A stretch of DNA of 64,000 bases from Colwellia sp. 39_35_sub15_T18 (lineage in GTDB: Bacteria > Pseudomonadota > Gammaproteobacteria > Enterobacterales > Alteromonadaceae). Below the pieces are notes generated by a model. That model had not been told where the DNA came from. It worked only from the letters and a program-made list of their open reading frames with translations, and did not search any database. Each line of letters begins with the position of its first letter. Positions within the stretch are counted from its first letter, which is position 1. A program made the translations under genes and the position numbers. The stretch lies in NCBI GenBank assembly GCA_002162675.1, contig MAAE01000062.1, positions 52,405-116,404 of the forward strand. Reading direction: 5' to 3'. Shown here in pieces: positions 10,518-19,462 of the stretch.

Positions 10518-12279
10518 GCTTTTCTTCGCTAATGGTAGCTATACCTAACTCTGCTAATTGAGCAGGATTGGCATTACCGGGGGCATTAGTTAACGGACAA
10601 GCTGCCGTGGTAGTTTTAGGGAATGCCATCACTTCACGAATTGAACTTGCACCTGTCATTAGCATTACTAGTCGGTCTAAACCAAAAGCAAGGCCTGCGT
10701 GTGGTGGCGCACCGTATTGTAATGCCTCAAGTAAAAAGCCAAATTTTTCTTGAGCTTCTTCATCATCAATACCTAAAATTCTAAAAGCTGCTGATTGCAT
10801 ATCTTGATTATGAATACGCACTGAACCACCACCTAATTCACAACCGTTTAAGACCATGTCATAAGCATCTGATAAAGCACCTAATGGATTGGCTTCAAGC
10901 TGCTCTGGAGTTAAATCCGTTGGCGCAGTAAACGGATGATGAAGCGCATGCATACGGCCATCAATTTCTTCAAACATGGGGAAGTCAACAACCCACAAAG
11001 GTTTCCAGTCACCTTCAAGTAGGTCTAAATCTTCACCTAGTTTTAAGCGCAAAGCGCCTAACGATTCAGTGACTACCGTGTTGGTATCTGAGCCAAAGAA
11101 AATAATATCGCCCGACTTAGCGTTAACACGTTTTAACAATGCTGACACAACATCTTCAGACAAAAACTTTAAGATAGGTGATTGTAAGCCTTCCATCCCC
11201 TTGTCGATATCATTCACTTTTAACCATGGCATGCCTTTAGCACCATAGATACCCACAAACTTAGTTAATTCATCAAGACCTTTACGTGAGTATGCTTTGG
11301 CACCGCCCGGTGCGCAAATTACCGCAACACGACCATTTTCATCATTGGCAGGGCCAGAGAATACTTTAAACTCTACTTCTTTTAATAAGTCGGCAACATC
11401 TACCAATTCTAACGGATTACGTAAATCAGGTTTGTCTGAGCCAAAACGCGTCATGGCTTCAGAAAATGGCATACGCGGGAAGTCACCCAAATCAACATCT
11501 AACATTTCTTTGAATAATTCGCGGATCATGGTTTCAGTAACTTCCATGACTTGCTCACTAGACATAAATGACGTTTCAATATCTATTTGAGTAAATTCAG
11601 GTTGTCTGTCAGCACGTAAATCTTCATCGCGGAAACATTTAACAATTTGATAATAACGCTCCATGCCAGACATCATTAGCAATTGTTTAAATAATTGCGG
11701 TGACTGTGGTAAAGCAAAAAACTTACCGTTATGAGTACGACTTGGTACTAAATAATCACGGGCACCTTCTGGCGTTGCCGCGGTAAGAATAGGTGTTTCA
11801 ATATCGAGAAAGCCTAATGCTTCTAACGAACTACGTACTTTGGAAGTGACTTTAGCGCGAAAACGCATGCGTTCAGTCATTTCAACGCGGCGCAAATCAA
11901 GGTAACGATATTTCAAACGTAGTTCTTCTGAATTTACTTGGTTTGAATCCAGTGGTAAGGGTGCAGATTTATTTAAAATGGTAAGCTCTAAACCTAATAT
12001 TTCAATAGCACCCGTTTTCATGTCTTTATTTACTTGTCCTTCAGGACGAGCACGTACTTTACCTTTTAACTGCACACAAAATTCATTACGTAATGTGTTA
12101 GCCGTAGCGAGTACTTCAGGTAAATCAGGATCATAAACAACTTGTACTAAACCCTCACGGTCGCGAAGATCTAAAAAGATAACAGCACCTAAGTCACGAC
12201 GACGGTTAACCCAGCCACAAAGAGTGACTTCTTGACCAATATGAGATTCGTTAACCTCACCACAATAAAGACTACGCAT
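10513..12279 (-). CDS. aspS: Aspartate--tRNA ligase
   Basis: Class IIb aminoacyl-tRNA synthetase of the bacterial type, 588 residues. It has an N-terminal OB-fold anticodon-binding domain ([14 protein letters not shown]), motif 2 [16 protein letters not shown], a bacterial GAD insertion in the middle, and motif 3 [15 protein letters not shown]. The first ATG at 12279 is preceded by a leader with an inverted repeat. The stop lies inside the edge of an R2 repeat. It is followed by ruvC, an arrangement common in gammaproteobacteria. Confidence 0.98.
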   Translation of the reverse strand: MRSLYCGEVNESHIGQEVTLCGWVNRRRDLGAVIFLDLRDREGLVQVVYDPDLPEVLATANTLRNEFCVQLKGKVRARPEGQVNKDMKTGAIEILGLELTILNKSAPLPLDSNQVNSEELRLKYRYLDLRRVEMTERMRFRAKVTSKVRSSLEALGFLDIETPILTAATPEGARDYLVPSRTHNGKFFALPQSPQLFKQLLMMSGMERYYQIVKCFRDEDLRADRQPEFTQIDIETSFMSSEQVMEVTETMIRELFKEMLDVDLGDFPRMPFSEAMTRFGSDKPDLRNPLELVDVADLLKEVEFKVFSGPANDENGRVAVICAPGGAKAYSRKGLDELTKFVGIYGAKGMPWLKVNDIDKGMEGLQSPILKFLSEDVVSALLKRVNAKSGDIIFFGSDTNTVVTESLGALRLKLGEDLDLLEGDWKPLWVVDFPMFEEIDGRMHALHHPFTAPTDLTPEQLEANPLGALSDAYDMVLNGCELGGGSVRIHNQDMQSAAFRILGIDDEEAQEKFGFLLEALQYGAPPHAGLAFGLDRLVMLMTGASSIREVMAFPKTTTAACPLTNAPGNANPAQLAELGIATISEEKL

Positions 12280-12310
12280 AGTTTTTGCCTTGATAATAAT
12301 ATGGACTACT

Positions 12311-12370
12311 GCTTGCCAGTATTTAGCTTAAATAGTGATTAATTATTACTTAAGTACTAAGAAGGCAAGC
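12311..12370 (-). promoter_or_regulatory. Inverted repeat in the aspS leader
   Basis: GCTTGCC at 12311-12317 pairs with GGCAAGC at 12364-12370, and the sequence between (AGTATTTAGCTTAAATA against TATTACTTAAGTACT) is nearly complementary with a small bulge. It would form a long hairpin in the aspS 5' leader. A role in control of aspS is inference. Confidence 0.45.
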
Positions 12371-12385
12371 CTATAAATGCCGCAT

Positions 12386-12413
12386 ATTATAAAGCAAAGA
12401 TTACTAAAGTCAC
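12386..12413 (-). promoter_or_regulatory. Putative sigma70 promoter of aspS
   Basis: On the minus strand GTGACT, a 16-base spacer and a perfect TATAAT lie just upstream of the leader hairpin. The -10 is ideal and the -35 matches TTGACA at four of six bases. Confidence 0.5.
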
Positions 12414-12500
12414 CCTAGCTCACTTTAATAATGCTTATTAAGTAAATAATAATTTTCCCCACTGACTTTACCTGCTTTATTTAGCTAAAAAGTATTTATT

Positions 12501-12588
12501 AAGCTCAAAAATATTTACCACAGAGAGCGCACTACACCGAGCATAACAAAGCCTCTGTGGAGCGTAGCGGCTCGGTGGTGAATAGTTA
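12501..12588 (+). repeat. R1 repeat copy a (short form)
   Basis: Starts AAGCTC-AAATATTTACCACAGAG and ends CTCGGTGGTGAATAGTTA. It lacks the GTAGGCTCGAAGAGCCCTCT segment present in the other R1 copies. It lies in the 508-base gap between the divergent aspS and cmoA genes. The rest of that gap holds the aspS promoter and leader and an AT-rich stretch before cmoA; I see no gene there. Confidence 0.8.
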
Positions 12589-12787
12589 CTCTAAAACAAC
12601 GAGTAAAGGCAATGAGCAAAGGCAATATTGGCTCAGCAGATGGATATTCCTAAATCACGGCAAATTACAACAAATGACTAAAGCTAAGCTTGACGGCAAA
12701 TTTCAGTCAGTTTTTTATCAAAATAGGGTTATTTATCTCCCTTAATATCAGTTAAAATAAGTCAACATAGCTAAATAATGATTTACC

Positions 12788-13552
12788 ATGCACAACTCTG
12801 ATACCGACTTAACTAATTCCAACTTAACGAATACTGACTTGATATACTCAAACCCAAAAGCGCAAGTAAAAGATTTTGCTTTTGATGCGCAAGTGGTTGA
12901 AGTTTTCCCTGATATGATTTCACGCTCCGTGCCCGGTTATAATACCATTATCGACACTATAGGCCACCTTAGCCAACAGTTTGTACAGGAGAACACCGCA
13001 GTTTACGACTTAGGCTGTTCGTTAGGTGCTGCAACATTGGCTATGCGTAAAGGTATTAAAGTGTCGGCAAGCAATATTATCGCCGTTGACAACTCCAGCG
13101 CTATGGTTGAGCGTTGCAAAATGCACATTAATGCTTTTAAAGGTGACACGCCTGTCGAGGTAATTGAAGCAAATATTCAAGAGGTGAAAATTGACAACGC
13201 TTCAATGGTGGTGCTTAATTTTACTCTGCAATTTATTGAAAAATCAGAGCGTCAAGCCTTAATCACGAATATAGCCAGTGGTATTAATAAAGGCGGTATT
13301 TTGGTCATTTCTGAGAAAATATCTCATGGTGACTCAGTCATTGATGAGCATTTGGTTGATTTACACCATAACTTTAAACGCGCCAATGGTTATAGCGAGT
13401 TAGAAGTTGCCCAAAAGCGTACCGCCTTAGAAAACGTTATGCGCACCGACTCTGTCGAGCAACATATAGAACGTTTAACTAATGCTGGTTTTAGCCATGT
13501 TTCACCGTGGTTTCAGTGCTTTAATTTTATATCTTTTATAGCCATAAAATAG
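12788..13552 (+). CDS. cmoA: Carboxy-S-adenosyl-L-methionine synthase
   Basis: Converts SAM and prephenate to carboxy-SAM, the donor used by CmoB. The class I methyltransferase motif [13 protein letters not shown] lies near residue 73. [20 protein letters not shown] and [11 protein letters not shown] are CmoA signatures. At 254 residues it is a few longer than E. coli CmoA (247). The extra N-terminal residues form a pentapeptide-like repeat ([15 protein letters not shown]) encoded by three 15-base units. cmoB follows after 34 bases. Confidence 0.97.
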   Translation: MHNSDTDLTNSNLTNTDLIYSNPKAQVKDFAFDAQVVEVFPDMISRSVPGYNTIIDTIGHLSQQFVQENTAVYDLGCSLGAATLAMRKGIKVSASNIIAVDNSSAMVERCKMHINAFKGDTPVEVIEANIQEVKIDNASMVVLNFTLQFIEKSERQALITNIASGINKGGILVISEKISHGDSVIDEHLVDLHHNFKRANGYSELEVAQKRTALENVMRTDSVEQHIERLTNAGFSHVSPWFQCFNFISFIAIK

Positions 13553-13586
13553 TTTAAGCCCTTGATACAAAGAAAATAATATTTTT

Positions 13587-14552
13587 ATGACCCATTTCAA
13601 TAAGTTCTACCAAAAAATTGCCACTAACCGTTTAAGCCATTGGTTAAATAGCTTACCTGCACAGCTTGATCACTGGCAAAAAAATGAATTACATGGCGAA
13701 TATAAACACTGGCAAAAAACATTAGCGGCGCTCCCTAAAGCTCAGCCGTCCAATGTCAACTTATCTCATGGCGTTACAGTGGGAAGCAAAGCTGACTTTA
13801 ATGAAGGTCAGCATAAACGCTTAGAAAATTTACTGAAAAAATTCAAACCATGGCGTAAAGGCCCATACCATATTCACGGCTTGCATATAGATACTGAGTG
13901 GCGCAGTGATTTTAAATGGGACAGATTAGCAGAGCATATCAGCGACTTATCAGGAAAATATGTCTTAGATATCGGCTGCGGTAGCGGCTACCATCTTTGG
14001 CGAATGCGCGGTGCAGGGGCAAAGTTTGTTGTCGGCATTGATCCCACGCAACTATTTTTAATGCAATTTAATGCCGTACAGCATTTCATTCAAGATGATA
14101 CCGTTAACTTATTACCTCTGGGCGTTGAACAATTACCAGCGCTTAACGCCTTTGATACTGTTTTTGCCATGGGTGTTTTATACCATCGGCGCTCCCCCAT
14201 CGATTTCCTCTACCAATTAAAAGCGCAATTGGTTAAAGGTGGTGAGTTGGTATTAGAAACCTTAATTGTTGACGGTGATGAAAATACTGTTTTAGTGCCA
14301 GGCGAACGTTACGCAAAAATGCGCAACGTGTGGTTTTTGCCCAGTAGTCAAGCAATGTGTGCTTGGTTAGAGCGTTGTGGTTTTACTAACATTCGTGTGG
14401 TCAATACCGATATCACCGCGCTAGATGAACAGCGAAAAACCGAGTGGATAGACACAGAATCATTATCAGATTTTTTAGATCCCCAAGATAATAGCAAAAC
14501 CATTGAAGGCTACCCGGCTCCGCAACGAGCTATTTTCATTGCTAACGCCTAG
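13587..14552 (+). CDS. cmoB: tRNA U34 carboxymethyltransferase
   Basis: Transfers the carboxymethyl group from carboxy-SAM to 5-hydroxyuridine at tRNA position 34, giving cmo5U and widening wobble decoding. At 321 residues it is typical. [20 protein letters not shown] and the SAM-binding [15 protein letters not shown] are conserved, as is [13 protein letters not shown]. It forms a two-gene operon with cmoA. Confidence 0.97.
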   Translation: MTHFNKFYQKIATNRLSHWLNSLPAQLDHWQKNELHGEYKHWQKTLAALPKAQPSNVNLSHGVTVGSKADFNEGQHKRLENLLKKFKPWRKGPYHIHGLHIDTEWRSDFKWDRLAEHISDLSGKYVLDIGCGSGYHLWRMRGAGAKFVVGIDPTQLFLMQFNAVQHFIQDDTVNLLPLGVEQLPALNAFDTVFAMGVLYHRRSPIDFLYQLKAQLVKGGELVLETLIVDGDENTVLVPGERYAKMRNVWFLPSSQAMCAWLERCGFTNIRVVNTDITALDEQRKTEWIDTESLSDFLDPQDNSKTIEGYPAPQRAIFIANA

Positions 14553-14591
14553 AGTCTAGGAATAAGTTAGCAAATATTGTATTTATTCATC

Positions 14592-14762
14592 TTAGAAATA
14601 TTTACCACAGAGAGCACCGAGGCAGGTTATATGCTCCATGCATAACCTAAGTGACCTACATCCATGTAGGCCTTGCTAACGAACTACACCGAGAATAACT
14701 AGTCTCTGTGTAGGCTCGAAGAGCCCTCTGTGAAGCATCGCGGCTCGGTGGTGAACAGTTAA
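14592..14762 (+). repeat. R1 repeat copy b, interrupted by an R3 repeat
   Basis: R1 begins near TTAGAAATATTTACCACAGAG, is interrupted at about 14625-14681 by an R3 element, and resumes AACTACACCGAGAATAAC to finish CGGCTCGGTGGTGAACAGTT. It lies between the convergent cmoB and solute-binding protein genes. Confidence 0.8.
14625..14681 (+). repeat. R3 repeat copy (nested in R1 copy b)
   Basis: Two consecutive hairpins: GGTTAT...ATAACC around CTCCA, then CCTACATCCATGTAGG. It matches the copies at 20711 and, in reverse orientation, at 63781. Confidence 0.7.
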
Positions 14763-14769
14763 CAAAGAT

Positions 14770-15525
14770 TTAAAGTAGGTACTTATCTAAAATTTTTTGA
14801 TAGATACCATTGGCTTTAATTTTCTTCAAACCACGATTAAATTGATCGCGCCGCTGCTTGTTTTTGAAACCTGCAGCGTAAACTCTAGGCATAAAAAGCT
14901 GATGAATTTTATAAGGCTTCATATATTCTTTGCCAACATTCTTATGCAAAAAATGTTTAAAGATACTGATATCTAACACTAAAACCTGTGTTCTTTTGGC
15001 GAACAACATTTGAATTTGTCGCATTTGATCGGCTACTTCTTGATAGTCTATCGCTTCTTTTACTGCATGAGCAAACTCCGCGCCTAAAAATTTTTGCGCC
15101 GCTTGAAAAGCAATGATCTTCTTTCCTTTTAAATCAGCAAATGTATTTATAGATAAATTGTCTTCTTTTAGGGTCACAATAATATTTTGATAGCTAATAT
15201 AAGGTTCTGAAACAAATACATTTTCATGCTGATAGTCACTTGGTAAGGTGATAGTGCCATCACTATGCCACCTATCAATGCTAGTAAAACTTCGTGCCAA
15301 TGGTACGTGCAAAAAACCTACAGCTTGGTTTTCTTCGGCAAAAATAGCTTTGATTAAATCTAATTGAATACCTGGGTTTTGCGCATCATTTTCAATAACA
15401 AACGGCGGTTTAGATAAACCTGCCGTTAACTCGATAACGTTTGTGGCTTGGCTAAAAGCACTAATGGACAGGCAAAGTAGAAATAACCCTATGTGTTTTA
15501 TAAAATTCATTATTATATTCAACAT
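14770..15525 (-). CDS. Periplasmic solute-binding protein, family 3-like
   Basis: 251 residues with a signal peptide (hydrophobic IGLFLLCLSISAFS, probable cleavage after SQA). The mature part resembles bacterial extracellular solute-binding proteins of amino-acid ABC transporters: PPFVIENDAQNPGIQLDLIKAIF near the N-terminus, FADLKGKKIIAFQAAQKFLG in the middle, and a C-terminal NRGLKKIKANGIYQKILDKYL. No permease or ATPase gene is adjacent, so it may be an orphan binding protein or a sensor-like protein. An in-frame second Met at residue 6 is an alternative start. Ligand unknown. Confidence 0.75.
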   Translation of the reverse strand: MLNIIMNFIKHIGLFLLCLSISAFSQATNVIELTAGLSKPPFVIENDAQNPGIQLDLIKAIFAEENQAVGFLHVPLARSFTSIDRWHSDGTITLPSDYQHENVFVSEPYISYQNIIVTLKEDNLSINTFADLKGKKIIAFQAAQKFLGAEFAHAVKEAIDYQEVADQMRQIQMLFAKRTQVLVLDISIFKHFLHKNVGKEYMKPYKIHQLFMPRVYAAGFKNKQRRDQFNRGLKKIKANGIYQKILDKYLL

Positions 15526-15668
15526 GATAGCTCTTTAATCAAATAATTAAATTCTTTCAATAACTGTTAATCTGCATAAAAAACGCTGACTTATATTTAT
15601 TTTAATATTAGCATGCTATTGTAAACTTTGATCGCTGAAGTGCAGCAGAGAAACAGGCTTAGGGAATA

Positions 15669-17042
15669 ATGACAGAATTTTGGTTAGCGCGCCGATTAAA
15701 AAAAGTATCACAACGACAACAAGATCACCGTGATCCTTTTCAACGAGATAGAGCGCGTATATTACACTCTGCCGCTTTTAGGCGTCTACAATCAAAAACC
15801 CAAGTCATGGGCAGTGGTCAAAGTGATTTTTATCGCACCCGATTAACTCACTCTCTTGAGGCAGCTCAAATTGGCTCAGGAATTACCGCACAACTTCGTT
15901 GTAAATACCCTGAACTTTGCCAAGCATTATTTCCCACCACCGACAGCTTAATTGAAGCCTTATGCTTAGCCCATGATATAGGCCATCCACCCTTCGGTCA
16001 TGGCGGCGAAGTTGCCTTACATTATATGATGCATAAACACGGCGGCTTTGAAGGCAACGGACAAACCTTTAGAATTGTTGCTCGTCTTGAGCCTTTTAGT
16101 GAAAAGCACGGTATGAACCTAACCCGAAGAACCTTATTAGGATTAATGAAGTACCCGCAAACATTGGCTAGACTCAATCAGCAATCAACAAATAGTGAGC
16201 TTACCAGCCACAGACAACTTAAAGCACAAGACTGGCATCCACCTAAAGGTTTATATTGCGATGATACCGATATCATCGACTGGGTTTTATCACCTTTATC
16301 GGTAAAAGATCGCAACTTATTCCAGCAAATTAAGCTATCAAAAAACGACAAAACTCACCACAAAACCCGCTTCAAATCGCTTGATTGCTCAATAATGGAG
16401 TTAGCAGATGATATTGCCTACGGCATCCATGACCTAGAAGACGCTATAGTAACAGGCGTTGTTAATCGCAATGATTTTGATCACCATGTCATTGAAAAAT
16501 TAACCAAAATAGACGATCTTTGGCTAAATGAGTATAGTAAAAACTTGACTGAAAAACTATTTAGTGAACATCATCATTTACAAAAAGATGCCATTGGTGG
16601 TTTAGTAAATTATTTAATCACCGCCATAGAACTAACCAATGTAAATGACACTTTTGCCGATGCTAACTTGGGTATTGACTTTGATGTTAACTTTAATGAA
16701 GACTTATTAAAATATAACGCCACCCTACCAAGCACCACCAGCCAAGCACTACAAATATTTAAAGACTTTGTTTATCAATTTGTTATCAAACAAACAAGCA
16801 TTCAACGGCTTGAATACCGAGGTCAACAAATTGTTATGGAGCTTTTTGAGGCACTCTCTTCTGATCCATTAAGACTATTACCCAATAACAGCGCTAAACG
16901 CTGGCAACAAGCCATCAATAATGGTGAAAATGCTCATCGCGTGATTGCTGATTATATTGCCGGTATGACCGATGAATATGCAACAAAATTATACCAAGCC
17001 CTCTTTGTACCCAGTGCCTCTAGCTCATATCATTTAAATTAA
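15669..17042 (+). CDS. dgt: Deoxyguanosinetriphosphate triphosphohydrolase-like protein (HD superfamily)
   Basis: HD-domain dNTP triphosphohydrolase. RDPFQRDRARILHSAAFRRLQSKTQV is the family start, the metal ligands appear in TRLTHSLEAAQIG and LAHDIGHPPFGHGGE, and a third Asp in MELADDIAYGIHDLEDAI. At 457 residues it belongs to the dGTPase-like group rather than being a close copy of the 505-residue E. coli Dgt, so substrate preference among dNTPs is uncertain. AGGGAATA precedes the ATG. Confidence 0.9.
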   Translation: MTEFWLARRLKKVSQRQQDHRDPFQRDRARILHSAAFRRLQSKTQVMGSGQSDFYRTRLTHSLEAAQIGSGITAQLRCKYPELCQALFPTTDSLIEALCLAHDIGHPPFGHGGEVALHYMMHKHGGFEGNGQTFRIVARLEPFSEKHGMNLTRRTLLGLMKYPQTLARLNQQSTNSELTSHRQLKAQDWHPPKGLYCDDTDIIDWVLSPLSVKDRNLFQQIKLSKNDKTHHKTRFKSLDCSIMELADDIAYGIHDLEDAIVTGVVNRNDFDHHVIEKLTKIDDLWLNEYSKNLTEKLFSEHHHLQKDAIGGLVNYLITAIELTNVNDTFADANLGIDFDVNFNEDLLKYNATLPSTTSQALQIFKDFVYQFVIKQTSIQRLEYRGQQIVMELFEALSSDPLRLLPNNSAKRWQQAINNGENAHRVIADYIAGMTDEYATKLYQALFVPSASSSYHLN

Positions 17043-17118
17043 AAATGAATTAAATAAACTCTATTTACTAATTTTTCGGTGCCAGTGATGAGCAAAATGC
17101 TTGCATTGATAAAGTGCA

Positions 17119-17166
17119 CAATAGTGATGTATAATAATGATGTATGATAAAAAGAGTCTACTATTG
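17119..17166 (+). promoter_or_regulatory. Putative autoregulatory operator/promoter of the vapBC-like pair
   Basis: CAATAGT at 17119-17125 and ACTATTG at 17160-17166 are a perfect inverted pair. Between them lie direct repeats GATGTATAATAAT and GATGTATGATAA, the first containing TATAAT. This is what a toxin-antitoxin operator overlapping its promoter looks like; binding is inferred. Confidence 0.5.
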
Positions 17167-17188
17167 TTCTGTTAAGAGGTGATATCAC

Positions 17189-17413
17189 ATGCATAGAACA
17201 CAAATATATTTTGAAGATGACTTAATTAGTGAAATTAAAAAAGCGGCACAACAAACGAATTTGTCAATGTCGGCTTATATTCGCAATGTACTTAAAAAAG
17301 AATTAGCCAATAAAAAGGCGGCTGAACAACAGCTTGATTTATCTGATTTTACAGGTATTTGGCAAGACAGAGATATTGACCAAGAACAATTACGTGCTAA
17401 GGCTTGGAAATGA
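17189..17413 (+). CDS. vapB: VapB-type antitoxin (ribbon-helix-helix-like)
   Basis: 74 residues. RTQIYFEDDLISEIKKAAQQTNLSMSAYIRNVLKKEL has the pattern of a ribbon-helix-helix N-terminal domain (a beta strand, then two helices). The C-terminal part (LDLSDFTGIWQDRDID) would be the toxin-binding tail. GAGGTGA lies a proper distance before the ATG. The stop codon overlaps the toxin start as ATGA, the usual coupling in toxin-antitoxin operons. Confidence 0.75.
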   Translation: MHRTQIYFEDDLISEIKKAAQQTNLSMSAYIRNVLKKELANKKAAEQQLDLSDFTGIWQDRDIDQEQLRAKAWK

Positions 17414-17795
17414 CGGTACTTGATAGCACGGTACTAGATACGAATGTTCTCATTGAAATATTAAAAAATAATCAACAAACCATTAAACAAGTTGAGTCAC
17501 TCTCTCCACCTTTGTTTGTTTCTGTTATTTCTGCCATGGAATTAATTTATGGTGCATTAAATAATAAAGAGCTAAAAAAACTACAGCAATTTTTATCACT
17601 TTTTACCATAATTCAATTAAATGAAAAGTTTCTCAGCAAGCTTTTGCTCTCATTGCTAAATACGCTAAAAGTCATACACTTGATATCCCTGACGCTTTAA
17701 TAGCCGCTAGTTGCTTAGAGAACAATAAAATTTTATTTACTTATAACCGTAAAGACTTCTGCTTTATTCCCAAATTAACCTTGTTAGATAAATAA
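17410..17795 (+). pseudogene. vapC: VapC-type PIN-domain toxin, frameshifted
   Basis: The start ATG (17410) overlaps the antitoxin stop; a TTG at 17404 is the longer alternative. The first frame gives LDTNVLIEIL (first PIN aspartate) and SAMELIYGAL (the glutamate), then leaves the family pattern after NEKF near 17629 and stops at 17700. Moving back one base at AAGTTTCTC restores SQQAFALIAKYAKSHTLDIP followed by DALIAA and FTYNRKDF, which end at a TAA at 17793-17795. These supply the missing acidic PIN residues. A lost T in a T-run is the simplest cause. The truncated 97-residue product would lack the C-terminal part of the active site. It could be a sequencing error, a recent inactivation or a reversible slip. 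Confidence 0.75.
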
Positions 17796-17810
17796 CTTTT
17801 AAAATATACA

Positions 17811-17930
17811 ATGTTAAACATTTACGCAGGCTCTAACGCCTTAAAAACCATTCAAGAACACGGCTTTAAACAAGAGCTGTTCACTAACTTTTTAGGTGCC
17901 AGTGGCGGACCTAAATGGTTGCCTTTGTAA
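17811..17930 (+). pseudogene. Truncated copy of the 5' end of the patatin-like gene
   Basis: The 39-codon frame starts MLNIYAGSNALKTIQEHG. Its first 36 codons encode exactly the same residues as the intact patatin-like gene at 19463. I count 13 nucleotide differences in 108 bases and all are synonymous. Homology stops after the codons for GGPKW, and the frame closes three codons later. It begins 16 bases after the end of the toxin pseudogene. The all-silent divergence means both copies were under protein-level selection before this one was cut off. Confidence 0.85.
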
Positions 17931-17994
17931 AGCTAAACACCGACATAATGAAATGACCATTTATTTAAAGTTAAATAGAGTCAAAACAATAGGG

Positions 17995-18022
17995 TAGACA
18001 AACCAACTTACCGCCGTATAAT
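17995..18022 (+). promoter_or_regulatory. Sigma70-type promoter of the M1-like peptidase gene
   Basis: TAGACA, a 16-base spacer and a perfect TATAAT lie about 34 bases before the start codon. It is the best promoter-like sequence I found by eye in the window. Confidence 0.6.
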
Positions 18023-18055
18023 TCTTATAGAAATAAAATTCAATAGGGAAATTAT

Positions 18056-19459
18056 GTGAATAAAATACTAGTACTCCTCTCCTTACTTTTTTCAATGCCA
18101 ATATTATCATCTGAACTACCAATAAAACTAACAGGTACAATTGATATATCAGTGAGAAACGGCACCATTGATGCAAACTTTCAGCTTGAAAATATTCCAA
18201 AACTAAATAACTATCTAATACATCTAAACTCTAGTTTTAATATTCAATATTTTAGAAATGAAAAAGATAGTTTCAACTACACTTATGAAAAAATTTATGA
18301 CACTCGATATTCGGAAGAAAGTTTTGGGTATTTTTTTCGAAACGATACAACTAAAAATAAGTTTCTACCAGATACCATACAGTTCAAATATACGGGAAAA
18401 TTTCCTGTTATTACTGATATGAACACAGCAAGTGAGCGTGGTGACTGGAAAGGTAACATTGCCTTTAACGGTAAAACCATTCGTACCGATGGATTTCAAA
18501 CCGCGTGGTATCCAATTTTATATGATATTGAGCAAGATAAACGATATGACGAAGTCACTTATGATATTGAAGTTATTTGCCTAGATTGTAAATCAATTTA
18601 TGTTAATGGCAGTAAACCTATTACAGCTAAACACGGATCATTTAAAAGAGAAAAGCCTGTCTCACTTACTTTATTTGCGGGTGAATATAATATTGGAAAA
18701 CAAAACGGCAGCTATTATTTAAATTCTGGTTTATCAACACCTCAAATGTCTGAGCTAGGAAGGTTAACATCTTCATTTGAAAATTATTATCAGGAAAAAC
18801 TATCTTTACCTTATGGTGAAAATGTTGTCTATATTCATACAGCACCTATATCAAAGAAGGACTCTTGGTTTTTTGTATCCTACCCTTCAATTGTGACAAT
18901 AAACCATAATAAAAGTGGCTTAAGTAATTTTTTTGATGAAAGTAAATCAAGTTGGTTCAAACCTTTTATCGCTCATGAATTGGCTCATTATTATTTTGGT
19001 ACTTACAAAAAATTCAATTCTGTACTTGGAGATATGTTTACAGAGTCGTTAGCAGAGTACCTTTCTTTAAAATTAACAAAGCAGCTAATTGATGAGAAAA
19101 CCTATTTAGAAAATATAAATAAAAAACTAAACAAACTTGAAGATAAAACTTTTACCGCAATTAAAGAAGTTAAAAGCAGCTCGGATTATGGTGACAGAAA
19201 TCAATATGTATATACTTACGCTCCTATTATATGGTTAGCTATCGAGCGTGAAATAGGTGAGGAGAAAATGTGGTTATGGCTCAATAAAATGCTCACGATT
19301 GAAACAGAAAAGACCGATTATAAATTTATGATAGAAGCTTTAGCTAATGTACTGAATGACGATAATAAGTTGAAATTTTTAATTGAAAAGTATTTTTCAA
19401 CTAAAAACTCGGTAATCAATGCCAAAGTACAACTTAAAGATACAATAAATAAAACTTAA
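18056..19459 (+). CDS. Secreted M1-like (gluzincin) metallopeptidase
   Basis: 467 residues with a signal peptide (MNKILVLLSLLFSMPILSSE). HELAH at residues 307-311 is followed after exactly 18 residues by E330 in FTESLAEYL, giving the HEXXH-X18-E zinc site of M1-clan peptidases. The N-terminal 200 residues are beta-rich and resemble the N-terminal domain of M1 enzymes (GFQTAWYPILYD), with a CLDC pair near 175-178. The GTG start at 18056 overlaps an ATG that stops at once (ATGTGA), and AGGGA lies upstream. Composition is more AT-rich and Lys/Asn-rich than its neighbours. The stop lies 3 bases before the patatin-like start, so the two are probably cotranscribed. Substrate unknown. Confidence 0.7.
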   Translation: MNKILVLLSLLFSMPILSSELPIKLTGTIDISVRNGTIDANFQLENIPKLNNYLIHLNSSFNIQYFRNEKDSFNYTYEKIYDTRYSEESFGYFFRNDTTKNKFLPDTIQFKYTGKFPVITDMNTASERGDWKGNIAFNGKTIRTDGFQTAWYPILYDIEQDKRYDEVTYDIEVICLDCKSIYVNGSKPITAKHGSFKREKPVSLTLFAGEYNIGKQNGSYYLNSGLSTPQMSELGRLTSSFENYYQEKLSLPYGENVVYIHTAPISKKDSWFFVSYPSIVTINHNKSGLSNFFDESKSSWFKPFIAHELAHYYFGTYKKFNSVLGDMFTESLAEYLSLKLTKQLIDEKTYLENINKKLNKLEDKTFTAIKEVKSSSDYGDRNQYVYTYAPIIWLAIEREIGEEKMWLWLNKMLTIETEKTDYKFMIEALANVLNDDNKLKFLIEKYFSTKNSVINAKVQLKDTINKT

Positions 19460-19462
19460 CTT

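Noticed and set aside
12557..12745. A 62-codon open frame upstream of cmoA
   Set aside because: It begins inside the R1 repeat and resembles no protein; treated as chance.
15669..17042. The dGTPase-like gene considered as an antiphage defence gene
   Set aside because: Its neighbours are not defence genes apart from a broken toxin pair, and the family has ordinary housekeeping members; context does not support a defence call.
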